DNA of 64,000 nt from Brassica napus (taxonomy: Eukaryota; Streptophyta; Magnoliopsida; Brassicales; Brassicaceae): NCBI RefSeq assembly GCF_020379485.1, contig NC_063447.1, positions 57,339,452 to 57,403,451 of the forward strand. The letters run 5' to 3'. The position numbers and the translations under genes are program-made. The notes below the pieces were generated by a model that was not told the DNA's origin, did no database searches, and saw only the letters and a list, made by a program, of their open reading frames with translations. Shown one piece after another: positions 33,652 through 45,779 of the stretch (the stretch's first letter is position 1; each line of letters begins with the position of its first letter).

Positions 33652-36600
33652 ATGGAGAACAACAACAACAATAACAACAACCGCATCAGCATACCTGTGA
33701 CCCTGAAGGGGATTAACTACCTCTTGTGGGCCAGGATGGTGAAGATTGCCCTTGGAGGAAAGGGTTTGCGGAGTCATGTCTCAGCAGAAGCAGCTCCAAA
33801 ACAAACCACCCAAGGAGAAGATGGACAAGAGATTGTGGTAGCTACTGATGAAGACAAATGGGCTCAGGAAGATCTCATGGTTCTCACAGTGCTCCTTAGC
33901 TCCCTAGAACCCGCCATCATGGAGTCTTACTCCTACTGTGAAACTACCAAGCAGCTGTGGGATACACTCTACAAAGTGTATGGAAATACCTCAAACCTTA
34001 CAAGGGTCTTTGAAGTAAAAAGAGCTATCAATACCCTCAACCAAGGAGATATGGAGTTCCAGCCTCACTTTGGCAAGTTCCGGTCTCTTTGGGCAGAGAT
34101 GGAACTACTCAGACCACATACTACCGACCCCGCCACTCTCTTAACCAGGCGTGAAGAGGACAGAGTGTTTAGACTACTGCTCACGCTTAATCCATCTTAT
34201 GGGAGCTTAATCAAGCACATCCTGAGAGCTGACAAGTTACCTGACCTGGATGAAGTATGCACTCAAATTCAGAAGAAGAAGGCTATGTGGGCTTATTTGG
34301 AGGCAAGGGAGACTTAAACATGGCACATCAAGCTGAACGAGCCGTGTCAAACAAGGCAGCTTACAAGCTAGATGAGAAGAAAAACTTGACCTACGATCAC
34401 TGCAAGAAGAAGGGCCACATGAAGGACAAATGCTGGATACTACATCCGCACCTCAAGCCCAACAAATTTAGGGACAACCGCCCTCAATACCAAGATGCAA
34501 GAGCCAACTTCTCAACTGATGGTGCTGAGCCAACAACACCAATCACCATGGGTATAAGCAACCTAGGTGTGGGAAGAGCTACTGCCTCCACATCAGGCTA
34601 TGCCACGCCAAGAGCCAATCTAGATGAGACCATCAAGAAGTCTGACTTAACCGCTCTCATCAAGGCTCTCAAGGAATCTGGTATATCTAAAACTCTTGGT
34701 ATCTCCCTTAATGCTTCTCACAATGCAAATGGTTCTATGAATAATTTTAAATCGGCTAAGCCCTTAGTTATAGACTCTGGTGCTTCTCATCACATGATAA
34801 GTGATTTAGAACTGATTAAGAACATAGAACCGGCTTTAGGAAATGTGATGATAGCAAATGGAGATAAAATTCCAATAAAAGGTGTAGGTGAACTTAGATT
34901 GTTTGATAAAGAATCTAAAGCTTTCTATATGCCTACATTTGCCTCAAACCTTTTCGTCTGTTAAAAAAGTAACTAATGATCTCAATTGTCAAGTTATTTC
35001 ACGCCTAACAGTGTATACTTTCAGGATATTGATTCTAGTAAGTTGCTTGGCAAAGGTGTTACCAAGGGAGACTTGTACTTACTTGAGGACACAAGACCTG
35101 TATCTCAATTATCGTGTGTGTTTCATTCTGTTTCTGAATTCCCTAAAGATGAAATCTGGCATGCTAGACTAGGACATCCCCAATTCTCGTGCCTTGAAAT
35201 CCTGTTGCCTAGTATTTCTTTTAAAAATGAGTGTGAAGCGTGTATATTAGGAAAACATTGCAGAACTGTGTTTCCTAAATCAAAAACCCAATATGAAAAC
35301 TGCTTTGATTTGATTCACTCTGATGTGTGGACTGCTCCATGTGTATCTAGAGAACAACATAAATATTTTGTGACATTCATTGATGAAAAATCTAAATACA
35401 CATGGATCACTTTGTTGCAATCTAAGGATAGGGTGCTAGAAGCATTTAAAAATTTTCAGAACTATATTACTAACCATTTCAATGTTAAGATTAAAATTCT
35501 TAGATCAGATAATGGTGGTGAATATACTAGCACAGCCTTCAAACAACATCTAGCCTCACATGGAATCATTCAACAAACCAGCTGTCCTTACACACCCCAA
35601 CAAAATGGTGTGGCTGAAAGAAAGAATAGACACTTGATGGAAGTGGCAAGGAGTATGATGTTCCATACAAATGTACCCAAGCGGTTTTGGGGGGATGCAG
35701 TAGTCACAGCCACCTACCTAATCAACCGCACACCTACAAGAGTCCTCTTTGATGCCACCCCATATGAGGTACTAAACAAATCTAGACCATCAATTGATCA
35801 TTTGCGTGTGTTTGGGTGTGTGTGCTTTGTTTTGATTCCAGGAGAACTAAGAAACAAACTGGAGGCAAAGAGCACAAAGGCAATGTTCATTGGATACTCT
35901 ACGCACCAAAAGGGGTACAAATGCTATGTACCAGAGACAAGGAGAGTCCTAGTATCCAGAGATGTTAAGTTCATGGAATCCAAGGCCTATTATGATGAGA
36001 AGAGTTGGGAGGAACTCAAAGATCTATCTCATTCTGCCTCGGACAGAGCTAACAACCTGAAGATTCTTATGGAAAGACTCGGCATTAACCTAGAAAAGGA
36101 ACCAGAGAAAGGCCGGAACACTACTCCTTATAAAGAGACCATGGTTCATAACACTGAAGACTCTCATCCTGACCATGAAGGGGGGAATGAAGATCAACCG
36201 GCGCAAGCTCAACCTGAAGAAAACCCAGTATTATCTCATGATCAAGATGAGATGGGACAACCAGACACTGAAGCTCAAGAAGGAGAACCAAGCAGCAGTA
36301 ATGAACCTGAGCAGACACAAGTCCTAAGGAGAAGTACAAGGATCAGAAGACCAGCCTCAGATTGGGTTAAAAATGATTTTGTTTACTACAATGCTCAAGC
36401 TGTGGCACATCCAGAAAGTGGATTATGCTCCCTAGCTCACTATCCAGAAGAACATCAAGTCTTTATGAGTTCATTGGACCTGGAATGGATACCAAGAACA
36501 TATGCAGAAGCTATGGAAGATGATGAATGGAGGAAATCGGTGGATGATGAAATGAGGGCCATGGAGAAGAACAACACCTGGTATGAGACAGAACTTCCAA

Positions 36601-39600
36601 AAGGGAAGAAAGCCGTGACCAGCAGACTCATACATACCATTAAGTATCTTGCAAATGGGAAGCCAGAAAGAAAGAAGACCAGACTGGTGGCAAGAGGATA
36701 CACACAAGTGTATGGAGAGGACTATCTAGACACCTTTGCACCAGTGGCCAAGCTTCATACAATCCGGATTCTACTCTCATTAGCAGTGAACCTAGAATGG
36801 GACCTTTGGCAAATGGATGTGAAGAATGCTTTCCTGCAAGGAGAACTAGAAGATGAAGTGTATATGAAACCACCTCCGGGGATGGAAGAAATGGTGAAAC
36901 CAGGGAATGTCCTTAGACTCAGAAAGGCAATCTATGGCTTGAAGCAATCACCAAGAGCTTGGTACCACAAGCTAAGCACTACATTGAATGGAAGGGGATT
37001 TGTGAAGTCTCAAGCGGATCACACACTCTTCACTCTCACCAGCAAGCAAGGAATTACGGTAATTCTAGTCTATGTGGATGACATCATCATCACGGGTAGT
37101 GACAAGGAGGGGATCAGTTTAACCAAGACATTTCTCAAGGCCGCATTTGACATCAAAGACCTGGGAGAACTGAAGTACTTCCTTGGCATTGAGATGTGCA
37201 GATCAAAGGAAGGATTATTCATGTCCCAAAGAAAGTATACCCTGGACATATTAAAGGAGGCAGGAGATCTTGGAGGAAGACATGCCAAGACACCACTTGA
37301 AGAAGGTTACAAGGTATTGCGAGAGGGGGAGTATGAAGACACTCCATTTGAAGATGTCAAGCAGTATAGACGGATGGTTGGGAAGCTGATCTATCTAACC
37401 ATCACTCGGCCAGATGTGTGTTTCGCAGTTAATCAAGTGAGCCAGCACATGTAAACTCCCAAGGTTCATCACTGGAACATGGTGGAGAGGATTCTAAGAT
37501 ACTTAAGAGAAGCGCCAGGACAAGGTGTATGGATGGCTTGCAACAAGAACACTGAGGTGAGAGGATACTGTGATGCAGATTGGGCTGGAGATAGAGTAGA
37601 CAGAAGGTCGACCACCGGTTATTGTACATTCATTGGAGGGAATCTTGTTACTTGGAAGAGCAAGAAACAGAAAGTAGTATCTTGTTCAAGCGCAGAAGCA
37701 GAGTACAGATCAATGAGGAAGCTAACCAGTGAGCTTATTGATATCTCATGATTTTTATAAGTTTTAGATTCATATTTTAGCTTATTATGATCATTTTAGG
37801 TTGCATTTAGGTCTTTGTGTTGTATTTGCATACTCATTTGCATATCATAGGGGTTGGAATGCTAATTTGGAAGTTTGGGGCGAAATTCAAGGGTTATACT
37901 GCAAAGTTTGGAAGTTTTGGGTCCACTGTGATGTTAACAAGAACCCAGGGACCAAGGTTGCAAATTCGTAATATTCGCTTGGGCTAAATCGCACATTGGA
38001 AACTTTGGGTTTGATTCGCGAGGGCATTTTTGCACATTCCAAAGGCTGGGTCCGTTTTGTAAAGAATCAAAAGGCCAGGGACCTGTCTTGAAAATAATGA
38101 AGAAGTCTCCATTGGAGGAGATCGAGAGTTTGGTTTCAACGCGAACGACGGTGAAGCTGATTCCAACCACGGCAAAGCTCGACGACGATGAGACTCGAGC
38201 ACCTGAGAGCACGGCTTGGACGGAGGAAGCTTGGTCGCGGCTTGGAGGAGACGGTGGCGCAGTCACGGCTTGATCAAGGCGAGGAAGAAGGAGTTCGTGG
38301 TGGTTCGCGGTGAAGTGAGACGAGCCGCGACGGAGAGAGATTGGGACACAGCTCGGGAACTCAGCGGGCTCGGACGCGAGTTCAAGGGAGCGAGGTGTTG
38401 TGGTCGCTGTATCTCGAACGCAGCTTGGAACGAAGCGTTGGCTGGAGCGAGTGATTGAAGCGACGTGATGAACTCGCTTGGGAAATCCATCATCAAAGAC
38501 AGCATCACAGCGACTTGCCACAGCGAGGTGCAAAGGTCGCTCGCAGAAGACAAAAACGCGATCTCAAAAATGATTGACCGGTTTATTTCGGTTTGACCCG
38601 GTTTAATTCACTAAACCAGCTCGAGTTTGGCATCTCTTATATATAGTTTTAAACCTAAAAACCTAATCTAATCTCATTTTTTCTCTCAAGAACTTGCCTC
38701 CCTTTGTAAAAAAAGCTTGAATCTTTATATCATAATCTAAGGAAGTTCTTCATATTATATCTTGTTTCTCCTTCTCATAAACATGGTGAGCCTTGAATCC
38801 ATCATGGGTTTGAGGTTTCTCATGGAGATTAGAGAGTAGACACTCCTTGGATTCATGGTTAAGGTAGATTAGGGTGATTAAGTGTAGATTTAGGGTGTTT
38901 TATTGTAGATCCTTGTATGAACTTGCTTGTTGAGTATTTTTAATGCTTGTTTAGTCTTGATCACTCTAAACCTGATTTCTAAACACTTCTCATCAGACAT
39001 GATTAGATGAAGTGTTTGAATCAACTCAACTAAGCTCTAGTGAGATTAGCCAAGGACACTTGATGTTAAAATTGCTAGATAGTTATTAAACTTGAACTTA
39101 AAGATTGCTTGATTGAATTAAGCCAAAGACATTTGATGTTTAATGATTTCTAAGCAAATGAACATTTACCTAGACATAGGACCTGTCTAGAATTGTGTTT
39201 AGACTTAAGAGATTACTTTGATTGAAAGTTGCCACCTTTAGATTGAACCTTGATCACCTTATATCAATTATCCTTACCATGGATCCATCCTTAGTATTTG
39301 ATTGAATTCTTGCACTTATTTCTTGACTGGATTTGAGATCACCTTGTTTATATTTCTAGGATATTAATTTGTTACAAATCATCTATCTTCTTGTTTGCTT
39401 AGATTAGGAAGGTTTGTGTATTCTTGGTGTTATAAGTCTCTAGTTCTCTGTGGATTCGATCCTAAAATGCTACAATGACATACCATTCGATTGTGGTATT
39501 GTTGGCACATTAGGTTAATTGGTGTGTGCTTAAACGCGTAATCACTTATCTGGATAAAGGGGCTTTTAGGCGACTTGGGAATTGAGATCACCTCTCCCAT

Positions 39601-39844
39601 GACCATGCACTGTGACAACCAAGCCGCAATACACATTGCATCCAACTCAGTCTTTCATGAAAGGACAAAGCACATAGAAGTAGACTGCCACAAGGTCAGA
39701 CAAGCAGTGGAGCAGCAAGTGATTCTCCCATGTTATACAAGAAGTGCGGATCAGCTGGCTGACATCTTCACCAAGGCGGCCAGTAGCAAAGTTTGTGAGT
39801 CCATTCTTCCAAGACTTGGACTCATAAACCTTCCATGTCAATGA
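33652..39844 (+). pseudogene. gag-pol of Copia element 3, first copy, interrupted
   Basis: Gag starts at ATG 33652 (MENNNNNNNN). Compared with copy 2 it has lost one G near 34276, which shifts the frame; the zinc knuckle then reads YDHCKKKGHMKDKC, with the first Cys replaced by Tyr. More frame breaks lie near 34950-35000. From 34986 the frame is open to a TAA at 37452-37454 in RNase H: integrase zinc region (HARLGHPQ, CEACILGKH), integrase core (SDNGGEY), and reverse transcriptase with YVDDIIITG. RNase H continues to 37738, is split by the solo LTR, and resumes at about 39550, ending at TGA 39842-39844. Confidence 0.9.
37739..39544 (+). mobile_element. Solo LTR of a gypsy-type (Tat/Athila-like) element
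   Basis: 1806 bp from TGATATC to GTAATCA, bounded by the perfect 5-bp duplication CTTAT (37734-37738 and 39545-39549). It sits inside the RNase H of Copia element 3. The 3' part has CTCTGTGGATTCGATCCTAA and TAGGTTAATTGGTGTGTG, words I know from the U5 end of long plant gypsy LTRs. No internal region remains, so it is a solo LTR left by LTR-LTR recombination. Small ORFs at 37934-38553 lie within it and are not called. Confidence 0.85.
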
Positions 39845-39985
39845 TCTCCTCACCGTAGAGTATTATACTCTTTTTCCTTTGCTTGGTTTTTATCCCAAGT
39901 GGGTTTTCCAAGAAAAGGTTTTAATGAGGGAATACTTCATGGCTTTCCAAGCTTGACACTCACTACTGTCAAGCTTGAGGGGGAG

Positions 39986-40412
39986 TGTTGACATGAAGAA
40001 TTAAACAAAGGGAAGTAGTGGAGGAAGTGGGAGAAGTGGCCATATCACTTACCAAATGGGGAGGAGTGGCTAGTCCACTACTAGTTAGTGGAGGAAGTGG
40101 GAGGAGTGGCCATATCACTTACCAAATGGGGAGGAGTGCCTAGTCCACTACTAGTTATTTATTCTTCCACCATTGAGTGCTTATTGCTTTTGTTTCCTTT
40201 AAATACACCATGTATGTTACACAATTAAACACACAATTCAATACAAACATTTCTTTCATTCTCTCAATCTCACAAATCCTCTCATTCTCTTAAATTCTCA
40301 AATTTCTCTTCTCTCTCAAATACTTACGGTTACTTCACTCATTTTTTACTTTGTTCATGTGCTTCATCACGGTTAAAACACTTAGAAGCTCTCATAATCC
40401 CACAAATTATCA
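39986..40412 (+). repeat. Second LTR of Copia element 3
   Basis: 427 bp preceded by the polypurine tract TTGAGGGGGAG. It has the same internal 72-bp tandem duplication as the first LTR. A primer site follows at 40413. Confidence 0.92.
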
Positions 40413-40515
40413 TGGTATCAGAGCAGCAACAATCTTGAAACCTTTCTAAATTCCGCAAAATCAAAACTCTGTTTCTAGTTCTTAAACTCTACCTCTGACC
40501 AAGTAAATCCCCAAG

Positions 40516-41193
40516 ATGGAGAACAACAACAACAATAACAACAACCGCATCAGCATACCTGTGACCCTGAAGGGGATTAACTACCTCTTGTGGGCCAGGA
40601 TGGTGAAGATTGCCCTTGGAGGAAAGGGTTTGTGGAGTCATGTCTCAGCAGAAGCAGCTCCAAAACAAACCACCCAAGGAGAAGATGGACAGGAGATTGT
40701 GGTAGCTACTGATGAAGACAAATGGGCTCATGAAGATCTCATGGTTCTCACAGTGCTCCTTAGCTCCCTAGAACCCGCCATCATGGAGTCTTACTCCTAC
40801 TGTGAAACTACCAAGCAGCTGTGGGATACACTCTACAAAGTGTATGGAAATACCTCAAACCTTACAAGGGTCTTTGAAGTAAAAAGAGCTATCAATACCC
40901 TCAACCAAGGAGATATGGAGTTCCAGCCTCACTTTGGCAAGTTCCGGTCTCTTTGGGCAGAGATGGAACTACTCAGACCACATACTACCGACCCCGCCAC
41001 TCTCTTAACCAGGCGTGAAGAGGATAGGGTGTTTGGACTACTGCTCACGCTTAATCCATCTTATGGGAGCTTAATCAAGCACATCCTGAGAGCTGACAAG
41101 TTACCTGACCTGGATGAAGTATGCGTTCAAATTCAGAAGGAAGAAGGCTCTGTGGGCTTATTTGGAGGCAAGGGAGACTTAAACATGGCACAT
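40516..41193 (+). pseudogene. gag fragment, second internal copy of Copia element 3
   Basis: Starts at ATG 40516 with the same poly-Asn start as copy 1 and about 99% identity. It keeps the G lost in copy 1, so its frame continues through EEGSVGLFGGKGDLNMAH. It is cut off just before the zinc knuckle by foreign sequence. A 15-base piece of the following gag sequence (GAGCCGTGTCAAACA) reappears at 41866, as if the element continues past an insertion. Confidence 0.85.
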
Positions 41194-41865
41194 GTCACAT
41201 AAATTAATAATTAGGCATCTTTAGAGTCCATATTGTATTCATTGTCCTTATTAGGTGTTGGAGTGTGCCATGAAGTGATTTGAGATGTTTGGGAGCATTG
41301 TGATCCAAAAAGGGATGAAAGATGAGCATGGATGGAGGCCTTAGAGAAATCTTCTGTTGCTAAGATTTTGTGGAAACACGGAAAATTGAGTTAGCTTTCT
41401 AGTGGAAGTGGTTTCAAGTCATTTGGAGATGTAATGAAGGAGTTATGATCAATTTACTAGAGGCATATCCATCCTGGTCGAGCATCGCAGAGTGACCTTC
41501 CAGAGCGACACCATAAGGTAGCTCCCAACCCAGAGCGACCTCCCGGAGTTACACCACGAAGTCACTCGCCTTTTCATCACTTTGGAGGCAAAAAAATAGG
41601 TCTAGAGCGACCTCTCAGAGCGACCACCTGAGGTAGCTCCCAACCCAGAGCGACCTCCCGGAACTACACCACGAAATCTCTGTGCGTCATTTACTCAGTC
41701 GAAACTTATGATTTTCTAGGGACTTTTAGTTCATTTGTCTTGATTTTTTACACTTTCTAAACCTAAGTTTAAGTACCTTTTGTAAGCCAAGGAGACAGAG
41801 AATCTTTGATCTTGGAGAAAACCACCAAAAACCTCTTAAAAAAGTTCATCTATTTGATTCATTTG
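41194..41865. mobile_element. Unclassified insertion with internal tandem repeats
   Basis: About 670 bp inserted in the second gag copy. It starts TGTCACATAAATT and contains two copies of a unit of about 100 bp (41499-41595 and 41603-41690) built on GAGCGACCTCCCGGAGTTAC. A piece of a long gypsy LTR is likely, from its start, tandem units and late GAGACAGAGAATC-type sequence, but no second end is clear. No coding sequence. Confidence 0.45.
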
Positions 41866-42098
41866 AGCCGTGTCAAACATGGCACAGACTAGAACAAAAA
41901 AAAATCATTTAGTCGATACGGTACAAAATTTTGAAATACCCAGAATGTTCGATACCCGAATGTCCGAGGCTAGTTAATTTAGTAATTTATTTGCAAACAG
42001 CCCCTTGAAATTTCTTAAAAGAGCAATTTATTCATGATCTCTCAAATTCGCCAATGACATCTCGTCGGTGTTCAGTCGAACTGATCAGAAGAAATCCG

Positions 42099-44085
42099 GC
42101 GCTAAGGTTCCCGACGACTCCGTGGAACACAGCCGCCAGCGTTTACAAGCCATCATCCTCGCCGACAGCTTCACCACGAAGTCAACACCCTGATTATCGA
42201 TTACACCTTAGCGTGGCTCGAATCCGCCGGAATCGAAGAGGTATTCATCTTCTACTGCGCTCACTCGACGCAATTGATCGATTACCTCGCGAGCTCCGAG
42301 TGGCAGCACTCGCACCCGAACTCAGCGCCGGAGACGCTCTCCGCTTCATCTACGAGCAGCAGACAGAGACGTCTCAGATCCAAGGCGACTTCGTCCTCGT
42401 CAGCGGAGAGCAACATGCCGTTAGCTGATTTGATAAGAGGAAGAAGAGAGACGAGAAAGCCATCATGACGATGGTTATCAAGAAGTCTAGGAACTGATCA
42501 GCTCTTCGTAGCTGTTGATCCGTTAACGAAACAGCTTCTTCACTACGACGATCATCATACAGGAGATTGCGTCTGCTTAGATAAGACGTTGTCTGTTTTA
42601 GTGTGCAGTGATATGCAGAGGATTGTTACATTTCTCCCGAGGTGCTTAGTCTCTTTGAGGATAACTTTGATTACCAGCATTTGCGGCTGCATTTTGTTAA
42701 AGGCGTGCTTGTTGATGATATCATGGGGTATAAGATCTTCACTCATGAGATTGGTTCGAGTTACGCTGCTAGGGTTGATAATTTTAGGAGCTATGATACA
42801 GTCTGTTAGCCAGGATATAATCCAGAGGTGGACTTACCCTTATGTGCCAGATATAAGTTTCAGCGGGAATCGAGCTTTAAAGGTCGGGAGACAAGGGGTA
42901 TACAAGGCTTGTGATGTGGTTCAGTCACGTTCTGCTGATGGTGGATCGTCTACTGTGATTGGATACGGGACAAAGATTGGGAGTGGGGGTAGAAGGGTGA
43001 TCATCTGATGTTGTATTGGATCTAATGTGGTGATAGAAGGGTGTTATATATGGAATGATGTTACTATTGAAGATGGGTGTGAGATAGGGAATGCTATTGT
43101 TTGTGATGGGGTGAAGATCAGAGCAGGGGCTGTTGTGCAGCCTGGTGCTGTTCTGTCGTTTAACGTTGTGGTTGGGAGAGGCTTTGTTGTGCCTGCGTAT
43201 TCAAAGGTTTCGTTACTTCAACAGCCGGCTACGGAAGACAGCGACGAAGAGCTGGAATATGCTGACAGTAGCAGCGGGACTGCGAATCATTTGGAAACTG
43301 AGTCCAAATCATCGTGGCTTGGTCCTGATGAAGCAGGTTACATATGGGAGGTATGTGAAGGGGATCATGATGAGGAGTGGAAGCATTCCGTTGCACCAAT
43401 CCCTAAGGATAAACTTGATGAGATCACTCAGGCCATGGATGATGATGATGACTTAGAGGATGAAAGTGTTGTCCCGACTTCTGGAGAGTTGAAATCTGAT
43501 GCTGATAGTATTAACACTGATGTGAATGATCCCGGTGATGAGTATGGTTACTTTGAGAGAGAAGTTGAAGGTACTTTCTTAAGAGCCGTTGAGGAGGGTA
43601 TCAAAGTGGAACTTGGGATTTTGGAGATTAACTCACTCCGTTTGTCATACAACATGGAATCTGCGGATTGCGCTGGAGCGATATTCTACTCTATGATGAA
43701 ACTGGCAGTTGATTCTCCACATAGCTCTGCTAGTGAGCTGTATAAAAACGCGGCGAGTATTATTGCGAAATGGAAAGGGCTTCTTGGGTTTTATGTGAAG
43801 CAAACTGATGAACAGATAGAAGTGATAATGAAATTTGAAGAGATGTGTCAGGAAACTGCGAGGGAGTTAGGGCCTTTGTTTGCTCAGATTCTGCATGTTC
43901 TGTATGAGAAAGATGTGGTGCAAGAAGATGCGATCTTGAGATGGGCGGAAGAGAAAGCAGACGCTGATGAAGCTGACAAAGTTTATTTGCAGCAATGTGA
44001 GTCTTTCATACAATGGCTCAAGGAAGCATCTGAGGAGGAAGATGAAGATGATGATGATGATGAAGAAGACTGGCTGAACTGGTAA
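42099..44085 (+). pseudogene. eIF2B epsilon subunit remnant (At2g34970 type)
   Basis: Similarity to translation initiation factor eIF2B epsilon, the catalytic GDP-GTP exchange subunit acting on eIF2 in the cytosol, runs the whole length. The N-terminal nucleotidyltransferase part is shredded: KKSGAKVPDDSVEHSRQRLQ is readable near 42099, but deletions and frameshifts follow, no start codon is clear, and stops occur (TAG at about 42807 and TGA at about 43007). From 43027 a 352-codon frame is intact to TAA 44083-44085, covering the hexapeptide-repeat (LpxA-like) end and the C-terminal W2/MIF4G-like domain with its acidic tail (EEDEDDDDDEEDW). The Arabidopsis gene is also intronless, so this need not be a retrocopy. 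It sits in its ancestral place beside SETH1. A truncated product from 43027 cannot be excluded but would lack the front half. Confidence 0.88.
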
Positions 44086-44423
44086 TAATAGTTCCATTTG
44101 ACAGCTTCATATTTTGATTGACCATTTACGTTTGAGAGATACTCTGCTTTTATCAACAATCATGTTACTTTTATTGAGATGTTGTCTCATCCATTGCAGA
44201 TGTGTTAGCTGCAAAGACAGAACAAGAAGAGAGATTAAGTTTTGACAAACCCCCAACTGTTATCAAATATTACCAATAAAGCCCATATACTCTCTTTTAT
44301 TACAAAAGCAAAGCATCACAAGTAATTGTTTCTTCTATCATCCTCTGCTTTCGCATAGCTCACTCTAGATTTGATCGGAGCGTTTTAAAGATCCTTACTT
44401 TCTGAGAAATCTGCAGCCTCCTG
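44086..44423 (+). promoter_or_regulatory. SETH1 upstream region
   Basis: 338 bp between the eIF2B-epsilon remnant and the SETH1 ATG. It should hold the SETH1 promoter and leader. No clear TATA box is seen; the leader is CT-rich. Confidence 0.4.
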
Positions 44424-45323
44424 ATGGATAAGAATCTAGCCGGAGACTCAACTCCGAGACCTAAATGGCGGAAAGTAGCATACGGAGGGATGCAGATCGG
44501 ATACAACGACAACTACACGGACGAAACGTTCCTCGGAGAAATGGTGATGAACGCCAACGTCGTGAGACGTGATTTGCTCAAGGTGATGAAAGACTCTGTT
44601 TCAATCTCTCAATACCTCTGCATCGTTGCACTCGTCGTCCTTGTTTGGGTACACACTCTTGAATCATCTCTTGACGAGAACTCGCTCTTACTTCTTGATC
44701 TCTCACTCTTAGCATTAGGGTTCTTGGTTCTCCTCCTAACCGAAGAAAAAATGCTCCTCTTGCGTTACATCGCCAACGTCTCTTTCTTCACCACGGGACT
44801 CTATGTGTTAGCTCCGGTTTACCAGACGCTCACGAGATCTATCAGCTCTGATTCTATATGGGCGGTGACCGTCTCTCTCCTCTTGCTCCATCTCTTCTTG
44901 CATGATTACTCTGGTTCCACCATTAGAGCACCAGGAGCGTTGAAGAGTCCGAGTTTAACGAGCTGTATATCAGTCAATGCTTCGGTTGTAGCGTCAGTCT
45001 TTGTTGCTTCACGTCTTCCTTCGAGGCGCCATGTGTTTGCTGTGATGCTCTTCTCGCTCCAAGTCTTCCTCTTTGCTCCTCCAGTCACTTACTGCATCAA
45101 GAAATTCTCGTTTGGGTTGCATCTTTTGTTCTCGTTTGGTCTGATTGGTTTGACGCTGTACTCTGTTTATGCGCTGCACATACTCTTCTTTGTTCTGTTT
45201 CTTGTTATTGTGGTTGTTGTTAATGTTGTGTGTCCTTATTGGCTGATAAGGATGCAAGAGTATAAGTTTGAGATCAGTGGTCCTTGGGATGAAGCTAAGC
45301 TTTGTTTCGACATTACAGATTGA
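44424..45323 (+). CDS. SETH1: SETH1 / PIG-C, GPI-GlcNAc transferase subunit
   Basis: Intronless, 299 residues, about the length of Arabidopsis SETH1 (At2g34980). The cytosolic N-terminus holds the conserved [21 protein letters not shown] with the DNYTD-type motif of PIG-C/Gpi2, followed by roughly eight hydrophobic segments to a short polar tail. PIG-C is a membrane subunit of the ER complex that adds GlcNAc to phosphatidylinositol, the first step of GPI-anchor synthesis. Loss of SETH1 blocks pollen germination and tube growth in Arabidopsis. The start is the first ATG in frame. Its upstream neighbour eIF2B-epsilon is decayed while this gene is intact. Confidence 0.93.
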   Translation: MDKNLAGDSTPRPKWRKVAYGGMQIGYNDNYTDETFLGEMVMNANVVRRDLLKVMKDSVSISQYLCIVALVVLVWVHTLESSLDENSLLLLDLSLLALGFLVLLLTEEKMLLLRYIANVSFFTTGLYVLAPVYQTLTRSISSDSIWAVTVSLLLLHLFLHDYSGSTIRAPGALKSPSLTSCISVNASVVASVFVASRLPSRRHVFAVMLFSLQVFLFAPPVTYCIKKFSFGLHLLFSFGLIGLTLYSVYALHILFFVLFLVIVVVVNVVCPYWLIRMQEYKFEISGPWDEAKLCFDITD

Positions 45324-45501
45324 TATTCTTTGTAGTTGGTCTGAGTGATCTTTTTTATTAAAGGAGTTTTTATTCTGGTTTGATTCAATACTGATAGATT
45401 TATCAATTATCATGTTGAGTTGTTGTATACGCTTTGCATTTGCTTACAAAAGAAAACAGATTTAATATTATATTTAACATATAACTACATCATTCAAAAG
45501 T

Positions 45502-45585
45502 GTCAGGATGGCCGAGTGGTCTAAGGCGCCAGACTCAAGTTCTGGTCTTCGAAAGAGGGCGTGGGTTCAAATCCCACTTCTGACA
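45502..45585 (+). tRNA. tRNA-Leu (CAA anticodon)
   Basis: 84-nt cloverleaf with long variable arm, as expected for Leu: acceptor GTCAGGA/TTCTGAC, D-arm GGCCGAGTGGTCTAAGGC, anticodon loop with CAA, variable arm TCTTCGAAAGAGGGC and T-arm GTGGGTTCAAATCCCAC. No intron. A run of T (ATTTTTTC) follows at once as the polymerase III terminator. Confidence 0.96.
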
Positions 45586-45595
45586 ATTTTTTCTT
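45586..45595 (+). terminator. Polymerase III T-run terminator of tRNA-Leu
   Basis: ATTTTTTC starts right after the tRNA 3' end. Runs of four or more T stop RNA polymerase III. Confidence 0.75.
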
Positions 45596-45779
45596 TCCAA
45601 AATTGTCATGTTGGTCAAACGGCGTCGTTTTCGTATAAAGTAAAATAATAATCCTTTATTTGGGGCTGATTGAGAAATCATTACTTTTACGTGGGTCATT
45701 TTGACAAATCCATCAAATTCACAAAACCTTTACAATCAGATTTCGAAAAAACCCTAAATCATCAAATTCACCGGAGAAG

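Larger units (their letters stand above)
33120..41193 (+). mobile_element. Copia LTR retrotransposon 3, tandem LTR-internal-LTR-partial internal
   Basis: LTR at 33120-33548, internal region 33549-39985, second LTR 39986-40412, then a second internal start with primer site and gag to about 41193, where an unrelated insertion begins. The two gag regions are about 99% identical by eye. Such order arises by unequal recombination between elements or by tandem insertion. No third LTR was found. A gypsy-type solo LTR is nested at 37739-39544. The frame is broken in several places. Confidence 0.9.

Noticed and set aside
37934..38553. 199- and 96-codon ORFs as genes
   Set aside because: They lie within the solo LTR bounded by CTTAT duplications and have no recognisable domain.
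41866..42098. Continuation of Copia gag beyond the insertion
   Set aside because: Only about 15 bases match (GAGCCGTGTCAAACA), with a doubtful extension; too little to call a coding segment.
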